Shown here piece by piece: positions 7,713 through 16,412 of a stretch of 22,620 bases of DNA (the first letter of the stretch is position 1; the number at the start of each line of letters is the position of its first letter). The stretch comes from an uncultured Duganella sp. (GTDB lineage: Bacteria > Pseudomonadota > Gammaproteobacteria > Burkholderiales > Burkholderiaceae), in the NCBI GenBank assembly GCA_946482635.1, contig CAMLSG010000069.1, forward strand, positions 1-22,620, written 5' to 3'. The translations under genes were made by a program, and so were the position numbers. The notes under the pieces are model-generated. The model was not told where the DNA came from. It saw nothing but the letters and a program-made list of their open reading frames with translations, and did not search any database.

Positions 7713-8522
7713 ATGGGAGCGGCGGCACCAGGGCAGTATTTCAGCGACTACGCAGCGGCGATGCGCTATTGGCGCGGCAAGCGCGGGTTCAGCCAGCTGC
7801 GGCTGTCGGCCGAGAGCGGCATCTCGCAGCGGCATATCAGTTTCCTGGAAAGCGGACGCTCGCAGCCCAGCCGCGAAATGATCCTGAAACTGGGCATCGT
7901 CCTCGACATCCCGCTGCGGGAGCGCAACGTGATGCTGCTGGCAGCCGGATACGCGCCGGCCTACCAGGAGCGCAACCTGTCCGATCCCGAAATGAAGGCG
8001 GTGAAGCAGGCGCTGGACTTCATGCTGCGACAGCAGGCGCCCTATCCTGCACTGGTGGTGGATCGCTTGTGGAACCTGGTCATGAGCAACGGCCCGGCAG
8101 CCAAGATGATCGAGTGGCTGCTCGATGGCCCGCCTGCTACCTCCAACGTGATCAAGCTGACCCTGGAGCCGAATGGCCTGCGCAAGTACATCGTCAACTG
8201 GGAGGATGTCAGCGTCGACCTGCTGCAATGGATTCAACGGGAGGCCATGGGCGACGGGCCGGGCAGCGAAGCTACCATGCTGCTGGAGGAGCTGCTGGCG
8301 ATTCCAGGCATCCGTGCGGCGTCGAAGACTGCCAACCTGGACCGCCGCGCGCTGCCCTTCCTGCCGTTCACGGTGCGCAAGGATGGCGTGGAGCTCAACC
8401 TGTTCACCACCATCACGACGCTCGGCACGCCGCACGACGTCACGGTGCACGAGTTGCGCATGGAGGCGTTCTTCCCCGCCGACGAAACGACGGCGGACTG
8501 GTTCCGCAAGCTGCCGGCCTAA
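7713..8522 (+). CDS. XRE-family transcriptional regulator with MmyB-like ligand-binding domain
   Basis: A 269-residue DNA-binding protein. Residues ~17-72 are a helix-turn-helix of the XRE/HTH_31 type ([36 protein letters not shown]). Residues ~100-265 match the MmyB-like ligand-binding domain (a PAS-related fold): [43 protein letters not shown], and the ending [22 protein letters not shown]. Members sense small molecules, reported as fatty acids in MmyB-type structures. The gene is third in the operon after the SnoaL-like and hydrolase genes, preceded by GAGGGGAG, so it probably controls its own operon, perhaps through the palindrome at 6411-6429. Its TAA overlaps the TAG of the convergent chemoreceptor gene by 4 nt. 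Confidence 0.9.
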   Translation: MGAAAPGQYFSDYAAAMRYWRGKRGFSQLRLSAESGISQRHISFLESGRSQPSREMILKLGIVLDIPLRERNVMLLAAGYAPAYQERNLSDPEMKAVKQALDFMLRQQAPYPALVVDRLWNLVMSNGPAAKMIEWLLDGPPATSNVIKLTLEPNGLRKYIVNWEDVSVDLLQWIQREAMGDGPGSEATMLLEELLAIPGIRAASKTANLDRRALPFLPFTVRKDGVELNLFTTITTLGTPHDVTVHELRMEAFFPADETTADWFRKLPA

Positions 8523-10408
8523 AACTCTTCCCAGTCGTCGCCCGGCGGCGTCGCGCGCGCCGGCGCTGCCGCCGGCCTGGCCGAAGCGGCAGCTGCAGCA
8601 CTTGCGCGTCCGCCTGCGCGCGCGGCGCCAACCCGCGTTGCACCGGCTGGAGCGCTCGCCGCTTCAGCTTCCCCGGCGTCCCCGGCCCCGGAACTGTCAT
8701 TGTCGCTTGCCGCCGCCACTGGCGCCGCCCGCCGTCCCGCGCTGCTTGCCGCCCCACTGCCCGCAGAACCTCGGGCAGGCCTCAGCGCCGGCACCGTGGC
8801 CCGCACTGGCACGCCAAGCGCAGTGGACTCGCGCGCGGCCGGCGCCGCATAGGCTGCGGCCGATCCTTCCATCCGGAACACCGCAACCGCCTCCACCAGC
8901 CGCTCCGACTGCTCCTGCATGCTGCGTGCGGCGGCAGCCGCCTGCTCCACCAGCGCTGCGTTCTGCTGGGTCGCGTTATCCATCTCCACGATGGACGTAT
9001 TCACCTGTTCGATGCCGGAAGACTGCTCCTGGCTGGCCGACGTAATCTCGTTCATGATGTCTGCCACCTGCTGCACGGACGCCACGATCTGCTGCATGGT
9101 CGCCCCGGCGCGATCGACCAGGGTGCCGCCCGCATCGACCTTGGCGATCGAATCGTCGATCAGCTCCTTGATTTCCTTGGCCGCTGCTGCGCTGCGTTGC
9201 GCCAAGTTGCGTACTTCCGACGCCACCACCGCGAATCCCCGCCCCTGTTCGCCGGCGCGCGCTGCTTCGACCGCGGCATTCAGCGCCAGGATATTGGTCT
9301 GGAACGCAATGCCATCGATCACGCTGATGATATCCGCCATGCGCGCAGAACTGGCCTTGATCGCACCCATGGTATCGACCACCTCGCCCACCACTTGCCC
9401 GCCTTCGCTGGCATGGCTGGCGGCGGACACCACAAGCTGGTTGGCCTGGCGCGCGTTGTCCGCGTTCTGCTTCACTGTCGACGTCAGTTCCTCCATCGAC
9501 GAAGCGGTTTCCTCCAGGCTGGCAGCCTGCTGCTCGGTGCGGCGCGACAGGTCGAGATTGCCCGCCGCGATTTCCGCCGCCGCGGTATTGATGGTATCGG
9601 TGGACGCGCGTACCGAGCCGACCGTGCGCTTCAGCGAGGTCACCATTTCTTGCAAGGCATTCAGCAAGCGTCCGGTTTCATCCTTGCGGCTGGTGTCGAT
9701 GTCGGCAGTCAGGTCGCCGTGGGCCACGGTTTCGGCCACCTCCACCGCCTGCAGCAAGGGCCCGGTCACGGAACGGGTGATCAGGTAGCCTGCCGCCACC
9801 GACAGCACGGTTGCCAGCACCAGCAGGCCGATCATCAGCATGGTTGCATTCGATGCGGACTCGGTCGCTTCCGCACTATCTTGCCCCATCAGCTTGTTTT
9901 GCAGGGCAAGGATGGCATCGAGTTTGCCGAAATAGGTGTTTTGCAGCGGGATGGCCTGCTTGAACAGCGTTTGCACCGCGCTGTCCTGGTCGCCTTCCTT
10001 GAACAGCTTGACCACCTCATCGCGCTTGGCACGGAAGGCTTCGAACGCCTGCGTTTCTTCGGCAAACAGTTTCTTGGCCTCTTCCAGTACCAGGATCTTC
10101 TGCAGCTTTTGCGCCGCCGCGGCGCCGGCCGTATCAGCTTCCGCCATGCTGGCCAGGAAAGCGTCGCTGCTGATCTTGTCCGGCGCCAGCATGGCATTGC
10201 GCAAGGCTTGCGCCGAGCGGTTGGAATAGCTGCGCATCTCGTTGGTCAGCTGCACCTTCAGGTAGCGATCGCTGATCAGGCGCTCGGTCAGGGTCGAGTT
10301 GTGGCTCAGGCGGCTGATCCCTGTCAGCGACATTGCCAGCTGGATCGCAATGGCCAGCGCAAAACCGATCGCCAGCTTCACACCGATATTCATGTTCGAA
10401 AAGCTCAT
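8519..10408 (-). CDS. Methyl-accepting chemotaxis protein with C-terminal CheR-tethering pentapeptide
   Basis: A 629-residue inner-membrane chemoreceptor. TM1 is about 10-30; a periplasmic four-helix-bundle sensor lies at about 31-189; TM2 is about 190-210; HAMP is about 211-263; the methylated/signalling coiled coil is about 290-510. The hairpin tip ([20 protein letters not shown], 369-388) is the conserved CheA/CheW contact region. After about 515 comes a roughly 110-residue Ala/Pro/Arg-rich linker ending in DWEEF, a variant of the NWETF motif that tethers CheR/CheB. The start is set at ATG 10408 (GAGG 7 nt upstream, [16 protein letters not shown] typical for the group). An ATG at 10456 adds 16 residues, lacks a ribosome site and would cross an A8 tract. 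Ligand unknown; the next upstream gene encodes a solute-binding protein. Confidence 0.93.
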   Translation of the reverse strand: MSFSNMNIGVKLAIGFALAIAIQLAMSLTGISRLSHNSTLTERLISDRYLKVQLTNEMRSYSNRSAQALRNAMLAPDKISSDAFLASMAEADTAGAAAAQKLQKILVLEEAKKLFAEETQAFEAFRAKRDEVVKLFKEGDQDSAVQTLFKQAIPLQNTYFGKLDAILALQNKLMGQDSAEATESASNATMLMIGLLVLATVLSVAAGYLITRSVTGPLLQAVEVAETVAHGDLTADIDTSRKDETGRLLNALQEMVTSLKRTVGSVRASTDTINTAAAEIAAGNLDLSRRTEQQAASLEETASSMEELTSTVKQNADNARQANQLVVSAASHASEGGQVVGEVVDTMGAIKASSARMADIISVIDGIAFQTNILALNAAVEAARAGEQGRGFAVVASEVRNLAQRSAAAAKEIKELIDDSIAKVDAGGTLVDRAGATMQQIVASVQQVADIMNEITSASQEQSSGIEQVNTSIVEMDNATQQNAALVEQAAAAARSMQEQSERLVEAVAVFRMEGSAAAYAAPAARESTALGVPVRATVPALRPARGSAGSGAASSAGRRAAPVAAASDNDSSGAGDAGEAEAASAPAGATRVGAARAGGRASAAAAASARPAAAPARATPPGDDWEEF

Positions 10409-10491
10409 GCCAAGCCTCGCCAGAAAGTGGTTTTTTTTCGATGATCGCACAGGCATGGTAACGCGGCGCAGCGCTCAATGCCACAGCAAAG

Positions 10492-11316
10492 TCAGGGAAG
10501 TTGCTGGTACGCTGAAATGATGCCACGCCCATGGTCCGGCACCAGCGCGCGGCCATTCGCTTCGCCGACATATTTGCCGTAGATGCGCGCCACAGTGCCG
10601 TCGGCCACCATGCCGAGCAAGGCATCGGCAAACACCTTGCGCGCGGCCGGGGAGAGGCCGCTGCGAGAGAGATAAGCGCCGGCCAGCACGGGGAACGATT
10701 CCGTGACCGGCATCACGCTGACGTGCCCCTGCAGGCCGGCGCTTTGCAGATAGCGCGAATAGATCGTCATCGGCGCCAGCGTCGCCTCGGCGCGTTTCGA
10801 GGCTATTTTTCGGAAGGCGATATCAAAGTCGTTCACCACTTCGACCCGGCTTTGCCCGCGCAGCCGCGCGACCTGGGCTTCGACTGCGGGCGTGTACAGG
10901 ATGCCGCGCACCAGGTTCAGGCGCGCGCTGCCATGTTCCACGAAATCGGCCAGCGATTTGTAACTGCCCGTCACGCGGTGCGACAACACCAGGTCGAAGC
11001 GCGTGGTGACAAAGGGCACGAACTGGCCAAGGCGGTCGCGCTCTGCGCTGCGGGCCGAGCTGGCGGTTACGTTGATGCGGCCGCCGGCATATTCCGCCCA
11101 AAGCCGCGCCCGCGGGTACCAGCTGATATCGAGCGGACAGTTGGTGCGGCGCGCCAGTTCCCGCACGACGTCGATAGCGGCCCCGCCAACCCTGTCGTCC
11201 TCGCGAAAGGAGGCCAGGCCAAGGTCGCTGGCGCCGGCATGCAATGTTGCTGGGCAGGCAGGGGCTGCAATTGCTGGGGTGGCGGCAAGGGCGAACAGCA
11301 GGGGCAGGATGTACAT
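10492..11316 (-). CDS. Periplasmic solute-binding protein, family 3 (SBP_bac_3)
   Basis: A 274-residue exported protein. Residues 1-18 are a signal peptide (MYILPLLFALAATPAIAA). The mature part has the lobed type-II fold signature of amino-acid/opine binding proteins: LGLASFREDDRVGGAAIDVVRELARRT, SWYPRARLWAEYAGGRINVTAS and RFDLVLSHRVTG at the hinge. No permease or ATPase gene is adjacent, so it may be an orphan sensor-like binding protein rather than part of an ABC importer. The chemoreceptor gene follows 83 nt downstream on the same strand, which invites the idea of indirect chemoreception; that is inference. No ribosome site precedes the ATG; see the promoter at 11324-11350. Divergent from dinB, whose LexA box lies 38 nt upstream. 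Confidence 0.83.
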   Translation of the reverse strand: MYILPLLFALAATPAIAAPACPATLHAGASDLGLASFREDDRVGGAAIDVVRELARRTNCPLDISWYPRARLWAEYAGGRINVTASSARSAERDRLGQFVPFVTTRFDLVLSHRVTGSYKSLADFVEHGSARLNLVRGILYTPAVEAQVARLRGQSRVEVVNDFDIAFRKIASKRAEATLAPMTIYSRYLQSAGLQGHVSVMPVTESFPVLAGAYLSRSGLSPAARKVFADALLGMVADGTVARIYGKYVGEANGRALVPDHGRGIISAYQQLP

Positions 11317-11323
11317 GCCCAGC

Positions 11324-11350
11324 AGTATATCCGCCGGGCACCTTGCTCAA
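11324..11350 (-). promoter_or_regulatory. Candidate promoter of the solute-binding protein gene (possible leaderless mRNA)
   Basis: Minus strand: -10 TATACT (11329-11324) with a -35-like TTGAGC (11350-11345) at a short 15-nt spacing, or TTTGAG at 16. Only 7 nt separate the -10 from the ATG, so transcription would start at or next to the start codon, which fits the lack of a Shine-Dalgarno sequence. Confidence 0.3.
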
Positions 11351-11354
11351 AATG

Positions 11355-11370
11355 CTGTATATAATTACAG
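11355..11370. promoter_or_regulatory. LexA (SOS) box of dinB, overlapping its -10
   Basis: CTGTATATAATTACAG fits the LexA consensus CTGT-N8-ACAG exactly. A perfect TATAAT (11360-11365) lies inside it on the plus strand, so bound LexA would block RNA polymerase. Transcription would start near 11372, 26 nt before the dinB ATG. The neighbouring gene is a known SOS target in many bacteria, which makes this a strong call. No good -35 is seen. Confidence 0.88.
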
Positions 11371-11397
11371 TATCATTAGCGAACTCGACTATTTGTT

Positions 11398-12549
11398 ATG
11401 GACTGGCCCCGCCGCATTGCCCACCTCGACATGGATGCCTTTTACGCGTCCGTTGAGCTGCTGCGCTATCCGGAATTGCGCGGCCTGCCGGTGGTGATCG
11501 GCGGCGGCGGGCGCCACCAGCCGCGCGAGCTGCCGGATGGCAGCCGCGAGTTCTCCCGCCTGCGCGACTACGTGGGGCGCGGCGTGATCACCACTTCCAC
11601 CTATGAAGCGCGGGCGCTTGGCGTCTTTTCCGCCATGGGCACCATGAAGGCGGCTGCCCTGGCGCCGGATGCCATCCTGCTGCCGGTGGATTTCGATTCC
11701 TACCGCAAGTATTCGCGCCTGTTCAAGGCGGCCGTGGCCAGCATCGCGCCACAGATCGAAGACCGCGGCATCGATGAAATCTATATCGACCTGACCGAGG
11801 TGGAGGGCGAAACGCGCGAGCTGGCCCAGCGCATCAAGGATGCGGTGCGCGCTGCCACCGGGCTGTCGTGCTCGATAGGCGTGGCGCCCAACAAGCTGCT
11901 GGCCAAGATCTGCTCCGACCTGGAAAAGCCCAATGGCCTGACCGTGGTCGGCTACGACGACGTGCCGGCCCGCATCTGGCCGCTGCCGGTGCGCAAGGTG
12001 AACGGCATCGGCCCCAAGGCGGAGAAAAAGCTGGTTGCGCTCGGCATCGACACCGTCGGCCAGTTGGCTGCGGCCGATCCTGCCCTGCTGCAGGAGCATT
12101 TCGGCCTCAACTACGCCGAATGGCTGCAACGGATTTCCCACGGCCGCGACGAGCGCGCCGTGGCCACGCGCAGCGAGCCGAAAGGCGTCAGCCGCGAAAC
12201 CACCTTCTCGCGCGACCTGCACGTCAAGCGCGACCGCGCCGAGCTGTCCGAAATCTTCACCCGCCTGTGCCAGAAGGTGGCCGACGACCTGGCGCGCAAG
12301 CGCTACGCCGGCCGCACGGTGGGCATCAAGCTGCGCTATGCCGACTTCCGCACGGTGACGCGCGACCTGACCCTGCCTTCGCCCACGGCCGACGCCGCCG
12401 CCATCCGCCGCGCCGCCGGCGAATGCCTGCGCCGCGTGCCGCTGGACGACCGGCTGCGCCTGCTTGGCGTGCGCATGTCGGCCCTCTGCACGCTGGACGA
12501 GGCCGCCAGGGCCCAGCCGGCGCAGGGTGATCTTTTTGCTAATTTATGA
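11398..12549 (+). CDS. dinB: DNA polymerase IV (Y-family translesion polymerase)
   Basis: Error-prone DNA synthesis past lesions. The 383-residue protein has the palm motifs HLDMDAFYASVE (Asp11; Tyr16 at the steric-gate position) and RGIDEIYIDLTE (Asp126, Glu127), the SIGVAPNKLLAKICSDLEKP segment, a thumb helix-hairpin-helix (RKVNGIGPKAEKKLVALGIDTVGQLA) and the little-finger domain from about 240. The end has QGDLF, a beta-clamp binding motif of the QxxLF type. Compared with E. coli Pol IV there is an insertion of about 25 residues between PVVIGG and TTSTYEAR (GGRHQPRELPDGSREFSRLRD...), as in several beta-proteobacterial homologues. No Shine-Dalgarno sequence precedes the ATG. The LexA box just upstream puts it in the SOS regulon. 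Confidence 0.95.
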   Translation: MDWPRRIAHLDMDAFYASVELLRYPELRGLPVVIGGGGRHQPRELPDGSREFSRLRDYVGRGVITTSTYEARALGVFSAMGTMKAAALAPDAILLPVDFDSYRKYSRLFKAAVASIAPQIEDRGIDEIYIDLTEVEGETRELAQRIKDAVRAATGLSCSIGVAPNKLLAKICSDLEKPNGLTVVGYDDVPARIWPLPVRKVNGIGPKAEKKLVALGIDTVGQLAAADPALLQEHFGLNYAEWLQRISHGRDERAVATRSEPKGVSRETTFSRDLHVKRDRAELSEIFTRLCQKVADDLARKRYAGRTVGIKLRYADFRTVTRDLTLPSPTADAAAIRRAAGECLRRVPLDDRLRLLGVRMSALCTLDEAARAQPAQGDLFANL

Positions 12550-12603
12550 TACCTTTCCCGCGCGAGCTGGCAAGCTGAGTCCGGCTGCAAACCCGGATCA
12601 CCT

Positions 12604-13296
12604 ATGCAAGCCAACGCTGTTCATCGCCCGGCACGGCGCGCCTGGCTGGTGCTTATCGCCTTCGGCCACCTGGCTGTGCTGATGGCCTGGCGCCCTGCCG
12701 CGCGGCAGGCGCAGGAATTGGCCGGGCAGCCGGAAGGCGAACTGATCTTGCTGAAGCTGCCGCAAGGCCTGCCTCCCCGTCCTGCCGGATTGCCCCCGCG
12801 CCCACCGCGCTTGCTGCCAACCGCGCCGCACGCAGCGGCCGCCCGGACCCGCCCGGCGCCGCCTCCGCTTCCCAGCCAGGCTGCCCTTCCGGATGCGCCG
12901 CCTGCCTCTGCCGAGGCAATGCCGCAGTCGATCACCCTGCCAGCGCTCGCCAGCGAACCGGCCGACCCATTTGCCAAACCGGCGGCGCGCGACGAATCCT
13001 TGCTTGAAAGGACCCGTAAGTCGGCCGCCAGCATCGACCGCCAGTTGCGCAAGGAGAGCCTGAACAAATATGCCACCGTCGTGGACGAGGACAAGGCAGC
13101 GGCGTTTTCCATCACCGGCGCCGCGCCGGCAAAACCATTCGCGCCGGAGAGTTTCGCCGGCGCAAACGGCATCGTGCACAAGCGCTATATGCTGCGCGGG
13201 GAAATGGTGTGCGAAGAGGTCGACCATATCGGGACCGGCGGCCACGATGTCTTCCGCAAGGGCTCGAAAGCCCGCCTGGTCAAATGTCCCAAATGA
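12604..13296 (+). CDS. Membrane-anchored Pro/Ala-rich protein of unknown function, paralog 1
   Basis: Not a family I recognise. It has 230 residues: a short basic N-terminus (HRPARR), one hydrophobic segment at 13-29 (WLVLIAFGHLAVLMAW) that looks like an uncleaved anchor with the rest in the periplasm, and a Pro/Ala/Arg-rich linker to about 118. A charged block at 121-160 (DPFAKPAA...LLERTRK...DRQLRKESLNKYAT) and a C-terminal part with Cys203 and Cys228 follow. The architecture resembles a short TonB/TolA-like protein, but no TonB C-terminal domain is seen. The next gene encodes a paralog with the same plan. It lies 54 nt after dinB with no terminator between, so SOS co-expression is possible. 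The ribosome site is weak (GGA). Confidence 0.72.
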   Translation: MQANAVHRPARRAWLVLIAFGHLAVLMAWRPAARQAQELAGQPEGELILLKLPQGLPPRPAGLPPRPPRLLPTAPHAAAARTRPAPPPLPSQAALPDAPPASAEAMPQSITLPALASEPADPFAKPAARDESLLERTRKSAASIDRQLRKESLNKYATVVDEDKAAAFSITGAAPAKPFAPESFAGANGIVHKRYMLRGEMVCEEVDHIGTGGHDVFRKGSKARLVKCPK

Positions 13297-13946
13297 ACCT
13301 GCCCTTCGAGCCTCGCAGGCGCCAGGCCTGGCTGGCCGCCATCGCGCTGGCGCACGCAGCGCTCTTCCTGTGCTGGCGCGGCATGCTCCATGTACGGCAG
13401 GCCAGCGTCCAGCGCGAAACGGAACTGGTCTACCTGCAAGCGCCGAGGGAATTGCCCAAGCGCCCGCCTGCCGTGGCCACACCGGCGGCGCCGGTTGCTA
13501 CCGTCCGGCGCGCTGCACCGCCGCCGCCGGTGGTCAGCACAGCGACCGCGCCGGCAGCTTCCGAGACTGCGGCGCCGGTAGCAGAAGCCGTTACCGTGCC
13601 AGCCACCGTCAACGACGACCCGTTTGCCAAGCCGGCGCCACTGGCGGAGACGCTGCTGGAGAAAAATCGCAAGCTGGCCGCCGGCGTCGACCGCCAGCTG
13701 CGCAAGGAAAGCCTGAACAAGTTTGCAACAATCATCCTGCCGGACACCAAGCTCGGGATGGCGATCGCCAAGGCGCAAACCCGGGAATGGGTGCTGGAAC
13801 AGACTTCCGACCTGGGCGACGGCGTGACCATGAAGCGCTACCGCAGGGGGAATCAGCAGTATTGCGAGTACACCAACCTGGTCGGCGCACGGGGACAAGA
13901 CCCCGGCCGTGACGGGAACAAGACAAAGGTCATGACTTGCCCATGA
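13293..13946 (+). CDS. Membrane-anchored Pro/Ala-rich protein of unknown function, paralog 2
   Basis: A 217-residue paralog of the preceding gene. It has a basic N-terminus (EPRRR), an anchor at 12-28 (AWLAAIALAHAALFLCW), a Pro/Ala/Val linker to about 107, and the shared block at 109-148 (DPFAKPAP...LLEKNRK...DRQLRKESLNKFAT). The C-terminal part carries Cys191 and Cys216. I count 28 identical residues of 40 in the block, against little similarity in the linker. Both proteins end with Cys-Pro (KCPK, TCP) and keep exactly 25 residues between the two cysteines, which suggests a conserved periplasmic disulfide. The start at 13293 overlaps the previous stop as ATGA; an in-frame ATG at 13284 is possible. 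Function unknown. Confidence 0.72.
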   Translation: MNLPFEPRRRQAWLAAIALAHAALFLCWRGMLHVRQASVQRETELVYLQAPRELPKRPPAVATPAAPVATVRRAAPPPPVVSTATAPAASETAAPVAEAVTVPATVNDDPFAKPAPLAETLLEKNRKLAAGVDRQLRKESLNKFATIILPDTKLGMAIAKAQTREWVLEQTSDLGDGVTMKRYRRGNQQYCEYTNLVGARGQDPGRDGNKTKVMTCP

Positions 13947-14002
13947 GGACCCATGTAGAATGTCGTTCCCGTGGAAAAAGCTGATCAAGGTCGATAACGT
14001 TT

Positions 14003-14899
14003 ATGTGGTTCAAGAATCTCCAGGTTTACCGCCTGCCTGCCCCTTGGGCATTTACTCCAGAACAACTCGAAGAAGCCCTCCAGTCGCAGTCCTTCTCGCC
14101 TGCCAGCAGCAATGAGCTGATGCGCCAGGGCTGGGACAAGCCGCGTCCAAACGGCGGCCTGGTGCACGTTGTCAACAAGCAGATGCTGATGGTGCTGGGC
14201 ACCGAGAAAAAGCTGCTGCCATCGACCGTGGTCAACCAGGTTGCCAAGGCGCGCGCCGCCGAAATGGAAGAGCAGCAAGGCTTCGCTCCTGGCAAAAAAG
14301 CCATGAAGGAACTCAAGGAACGCGTGCACGACGAACTGCTGCCGCGCGCCTTCACCATCCGCAGCAACACCTGGTGCTGGATCGACCCGGTCAACGGCTG
14401 GCTGGTGGTCGATGCCGCCAGCCCGGCCAAGGCCGACGACGTCATCAAGCACCTGCTGAAAGCTGTCGACCGCATGCCGATCGAAAGCCTGCGCGTGCAG
14501 CGTTCCCCGGTGGGCGTGATGACCGCCTGGCTGCAGGATGACGAAGCGCCAGCCGGCTTCACCGTCGACATGGACACCGAACTGCGCGCCACCGGCGAGA
14601 GCAAGGCAGCTGTGCGCTACGTGCGCCACACCCTGGAGCCGGAAGAAGTACGCCGTCACATCGCGGCCGGCAAGCAGTGCACCCGCCTGGCCATGACCTG
14701 GGACAGCAAGATCAGCTTCGTGCTGACCGAAGCGCTGGCCATCAAGAGCGTCAAGCCGCTGGACGTGATGAAGGAAAACGACGCCGTTACCCGCAACGAC
14801 GAGGAACGCTTCGACGGCGACTTCATGCTGATGACCGGCGAACTGTCCAAGCTGCTGCAGGACGTGGTCGACGCCCTGGGCGGTGAAGCGAAGGCCTGA
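14003..14899 (+). CDS. rdgC: Recombination-associated protein RdgC
   Basis: A ring-forming, non-specific DNA-binding protein that limits RecA access to DNA. The 298-residue product matches the full family length (about 300 residues). Recognisable stretches are [12 protein letters not shown] at the N-terminus, [75 protein letters not shown], the D-x-D-x-E-LRATGE segment ([11 protein letters not shown]), and [24 protein letters not shown] at the end. A possible -10 (TAGAAT, 13956-13961) lies about 42 nt before the ATG without a convincing -35, so it may have its own promoter or be read from the dinB side. The neighbourhood of dinB and rdgC groups two DNA-repair/recombination genes. Confidence 0.95.
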   Translation: MWFKNLQVYRLPAPWAFTPEQLEEALQSQSFSPASSNELMRQGWDKPRPNGGLVHVVNKQMLMVLGTEKKLLPSTVVNQVAKARAAEMEEQQGFAPGKKAMKELKERVHDELLPRAFTIRSNTWCWIDPVNGWLVVDAASPAKADDVIKHLLKAVDRMPIESLRVQRSPVGVMTAWLQDDEAPAGFTVDMDTELRATGESKAAVRYVRHTLEPEEVRRHIAAGKQCTRLAMTWDSKISFVLTEALAIKSVKPLDVMKENDAVTRNDEERFDGDFMLMTGELSKLLQDVVDALGGEAKA

Positions 14900-14906
14900 G
14901 TTTTCG

Positions 14907-16334
14907 CTATCCCCGCGTGAGCGCCAGCAGGCGCTCGCAATAGCCCGGGGCTTTGTCCTCGGGCACGTTGGTCACGCCAAGCAGCAAGCCGCCGCTGGCG
15001 GGTTGTGCCCCGGCATACCATCCCGACAAGGCGGATGGCGCCATGCCCAGGCTGCGCGCTCGCGCCGCGACTTCCACATCGTTGACACCCGGTGGCAATT
15101 GCAGCAGCACGCCCAGAGCTGCCGGCGCATGGATGGCGCCGAGTCTTTCCAGCGCCGCACCCAGTGCGCTCCTGCGTTCCTGGTACAGGCGCTTCATATG
15201 GCGCAGGTGGCGCAGGTAGGCGCCGCTATGCAGGAATTCCGCCACTGCCAGTTGCACAACCGGTGGCGGAGCGCTGCCGCAAGTGGAAGCCGTTTGCGCC
15301 AGCAGGTCCGCCAGTTCCGGCGGCGCCACCAGGAAACCGACTCGCAGGGATGGCGTCAGCGTCTTGCTGAAGGTGCCAAGGTGCAGCACGCGGCCATTGC
15401 GGTCCTGTGAAGCCAGCGCAGGTGCGGCGCGGCCCTGCGGCTGCAATTCGCCCAGGTAATCGTCCTCGATGATCCAGGCGCCTGCCTGCGCCGCCCATTC
15501 CAGCAAGGCCTGGCGCCGGCGCAGCGACAAGGTCACGCCGAGGGGCGCTTGCTGGCCCGGGGTCACCACCGCCAACCTGGCACGTGGCGCCCTTTGCACG
15601 CCAGCCGCGACATCCATTCCTTCCGGATCGACGGGGACGGGTACCAGCTGCAAGCCCGCCGCCGCAAGTGCGTCGCGTGTGGCCATGTAGCCCGGCTGCT
15701 CGATCCACGCCTGTTCGCCTTTCAACTCCAGCGCGCGCAGAACCAGTCCAAGCGCGCCGGCATAGCCGTTGCAGACCAGCACCTGCCCGGGTGTGCAATC
15801 GAGGCCGCGCGCCATGCACAGGTATGCCGCGATTTCGGCGCGCAGCGCAAATTCGCCACGCGGATCGGGATAGGAGAGCGGCAGCGCAGCCGCCGTGCGT
15901 GCCGCCCTCCCCATCACCCGCGACCAGGTCTTGAAGGGAAAGGCGTCCTGCGCCGGCACCCCAACCTGGAAGGGGTTGGTGCTGACAGCCCTTCCGGGGA
16001 AGGCTTGCACCACTTCCAGCGCCGCTGCGCCTGGCGCCGCGCGTGCCACTTCGCTGCCTGGCCTTCCTCCGCCTGCCATCGTGCCGCCCGCACAAACGAA
16101 AGTGCCGGCCGCGCCGGCGGTGTAGACCAGCTGCTCATCGCGCAGCCGTTCATAAGCCTGCCGCACGGTGCCGCGGGCCACCCCCAGTTGTGCGGCCAGG
16201 TCATGCCAGGACGGCAGGCGGGCTTGCGGCGCCAGGCGTCCATCGCCGATCGCGCCGCGCAGGCCGAGGAAGATCTGGTCCGCCAGCGTGGCAGCAGCCT
16301 GGCGGTCGATGGCGAGGTTCAGGGAATGGTACAT
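14907..16334 (-). CDS. MocR/GabR-type transcriptional regulator (GntR wHTH fused to PLP aminotransferase-like domain)
   Basis: With the start at 16334 the protein has 475 residues. Residues ~12-80 are a GntR-type winged helix (ADQIFLGLRGAIGDGRLAPQARLPSWHDLAAQLGVARGTVRQAYERLRDEQLV), and a linker follows. From ~120 comes a fold-type I aminotransferase domain with YPDPRGEFALRAEIAAYL, VLVCNGYAGALGLVLRAL, IIEDDYLGEL (Asp291/292, PLP ring nitrogen) and HLGTFSKTLTPSLRVGF, in which Lys324 should form the PLP Schiff base. Such proteins usually sense vitamin B6 or an amino compound and act on a divergent neighbour. Here the divergent neighbour is the thioredoxin-dsbD operon, an unusual partner. An ATG at 16397 would leave only 15 nt for both promoters, so 16334 is preferred; neither has a good ribosome site. 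Stop 7 nt from rdgC, convergent. Confidence 0.85.
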   Translation of the reverse strand: MYHSLNLAIDRQAAATLADQIFLGLRGAIGDGRLAPQARLPSWHDLAAQLGVARGTVRQAYERLRDEQLVYTAGAAGTFVCAGGTMAGGGRPGSEVARAAPGAAALEVVQAFPGRAVSTNPFQVGVPAQDAFPFKTWSRVMGRAARTAAALPLSYPDPRGEFALRAEIAAYLCMARGLDCTPGQVLVCNGYAGALGLVLRALELKGEQAWIEQPGYMATRDALAAAGLQLVPVPVDPEGMDVAAGVQRAPRARLAVVTPGQQAPLGVTLSLRRRQALLEWAAQAGAWIIEDDYLGELQPQGRAAPALASQDRNGRVLHLGTFSKTLTPSLRVGFLVAPPELADLLAQTASTCGSAPPPVVQLAVAEFLHSGAYLRHLRHMKRLYQERRSALGAALERLGAIHAPAALGVLLQLPPGVNDVEVAARARSLGMAPSALSGWYAGAQPASGGLLLGVTNVPEDKAPGYCERLLALTRG

Positions 16335-16412
16335 AAATTCAGTGCATTCTTGCGTCTTTTTGATGACCCAAGCCAAAGGTACCATGGATTCATCCAATCC
16401 ACGAAAGCCATC

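Noticed and set aside
7769..10444. 891-codon plus-strand open frame spanning the regulator and chemoreceptor
   Set aside because: It crosses two convergent genes with clear domains and has low-complexity sequence of no family.
15549..16412. N-terminal extension of the thioredoxin protein into the MocR gene
   Set aside because: The signal peptide begins at 16413, and the extension is antisense to the aminotransferase domain.
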